Source: Erysipelotrichaceae bacterium
GTDB lineage: Bacteria > Bacillota_I > Bacilli_A > Erysipelotrichales > Coprobacillaceae
Reading direction: 5' to 3'
Assembly: GCA_021201315.1 (NCBI GenBank)
Contig: JAJQFG010000091.1
Coordinates: forward strand, 1-42,950
DNA length: 42,950 nucleotides
Shown here: positions 42,819 through 42,950 of the stretch, in pieces
How positions within the stretch are numbered: position 1 is the stretch's first letter
Layout of the letters: each line of letters starts with the position of its first letter
The notes under the pieces: generated by a model
The model's input: the letters and a program-made list of their open reading frames with translations, nothing else
Database searches by the model: none
Told to the model about the DNA's origin: nothing
Program-made: the position numbers and the translations under genes

Positions 42819-42950
42819 TCATACTTTTTATTAAGTTCCTATAAGTTATTGAGAAAGTTGTAAAACATTATACGCAGCATTTATCCTATATAACCTATGT
42901 CAAGCAATTTTGAAAATGTCCTAAAAAATATCAAACATTAGCACCAGTCT

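Noticed and set aside
42819-42950. Possible gene start at the window end
   Set aside because: No ORF with a ribosome site seen on either strand.

Overview
The window is A+T-rich bacterial DNA with short intergenic gaps, purine-rich ribosome binding sites, the standard genetic code and many hairpin-plus-T-run terminators. A V-type (not F-type) ATPase operon, a DUF3793/flavodoxin pair, BspA-type leucine-rich repeats, an Rpn-type nuclease and MATE exporters together suggest a low-GC Bacillota gut anaerobe, most likely of the Erysipelotrichales/Coprobacillus group. That placement is an inference from gene content. No tRNA, rRNA, CRISPR array, insertion sequence or phage module was seen.

Layout. 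(1) 85-900: a CDP-alcohol phosphotransferase (PgsA-like) and a small membrane protein. (2) 885-6037, minus strand: a seven-gene run (unknown protein, broken MATE exporter, YdcF/SanA-like protein, membrane protein, internally duplicated protein, broken lipoprotein, broken LRR protein). (3) 6150-7913: a Gfo/Idh/MocA oxidoreductase and a frameshifted formate/nitrite-type channel. (4) 8032-18110: a V-type ATPase operon in the order G/H-like, C, I-short, I-long, K, F, E, A, B, D; it carries two tandem subunit I genes, and the long one is frameshifted at an A7 run. (5) 18150-19972: two very short related ORFs with a shared H-x-F-G-H-x-L core and a highly structured leader, convergent to a MATE exporter that has a riboswitch-like leader, possibly guanidine-IV (mepA type). 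(6) 20342-23545: an AAA/DUF4143 ATPase, three small membrane-protein genes and a membrane-anchored MerR regulator. (7) 23546-29105: DUF3793 plus NrdI-like flavodoxin behind paired iron-box-like palindromes, then a TetR gene with an ABC ATPase and a large permease that share a 17-bp operator. (8) 29197-31723: a decayed NADAR pseudogene, an XRE/S24 regulator lacking the protease dyad, and an Rpn-family nuclease whose ribosome binding site is sequestered in a leader hairpin. (9) 31808-36048: AI-2E-type permease, small anchored protein, DJ-1/PfpI, YaaA, and a nucleoid-associated protein; the last two diverge from a near-perfectly symmetric promoter pair. (10) 36122-40460: glycogen branching enzyme and glycogen phosphorylase. 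(11) 40545-42779: an alpha/beta hydrolase and an aldo/keto reductase convergent with a MarR regulator.

Seven loci have broken reading frames, many at homopolymers or dinucleotide repeats. The NADAR gene has too many lesions to be anything but a real pseudogene. Single-lesion cases, above all the V-ATPase subunit I, could be real mutations, phase-variable tracts, slippage-decoded genes or sequencing errors; sequence alone cannot decide.

The strongest candidates for something undescribed are the paired H-x-F-G-H mini-ORFs with their switch-like leader and the split-function tandem subunit I arrangement.
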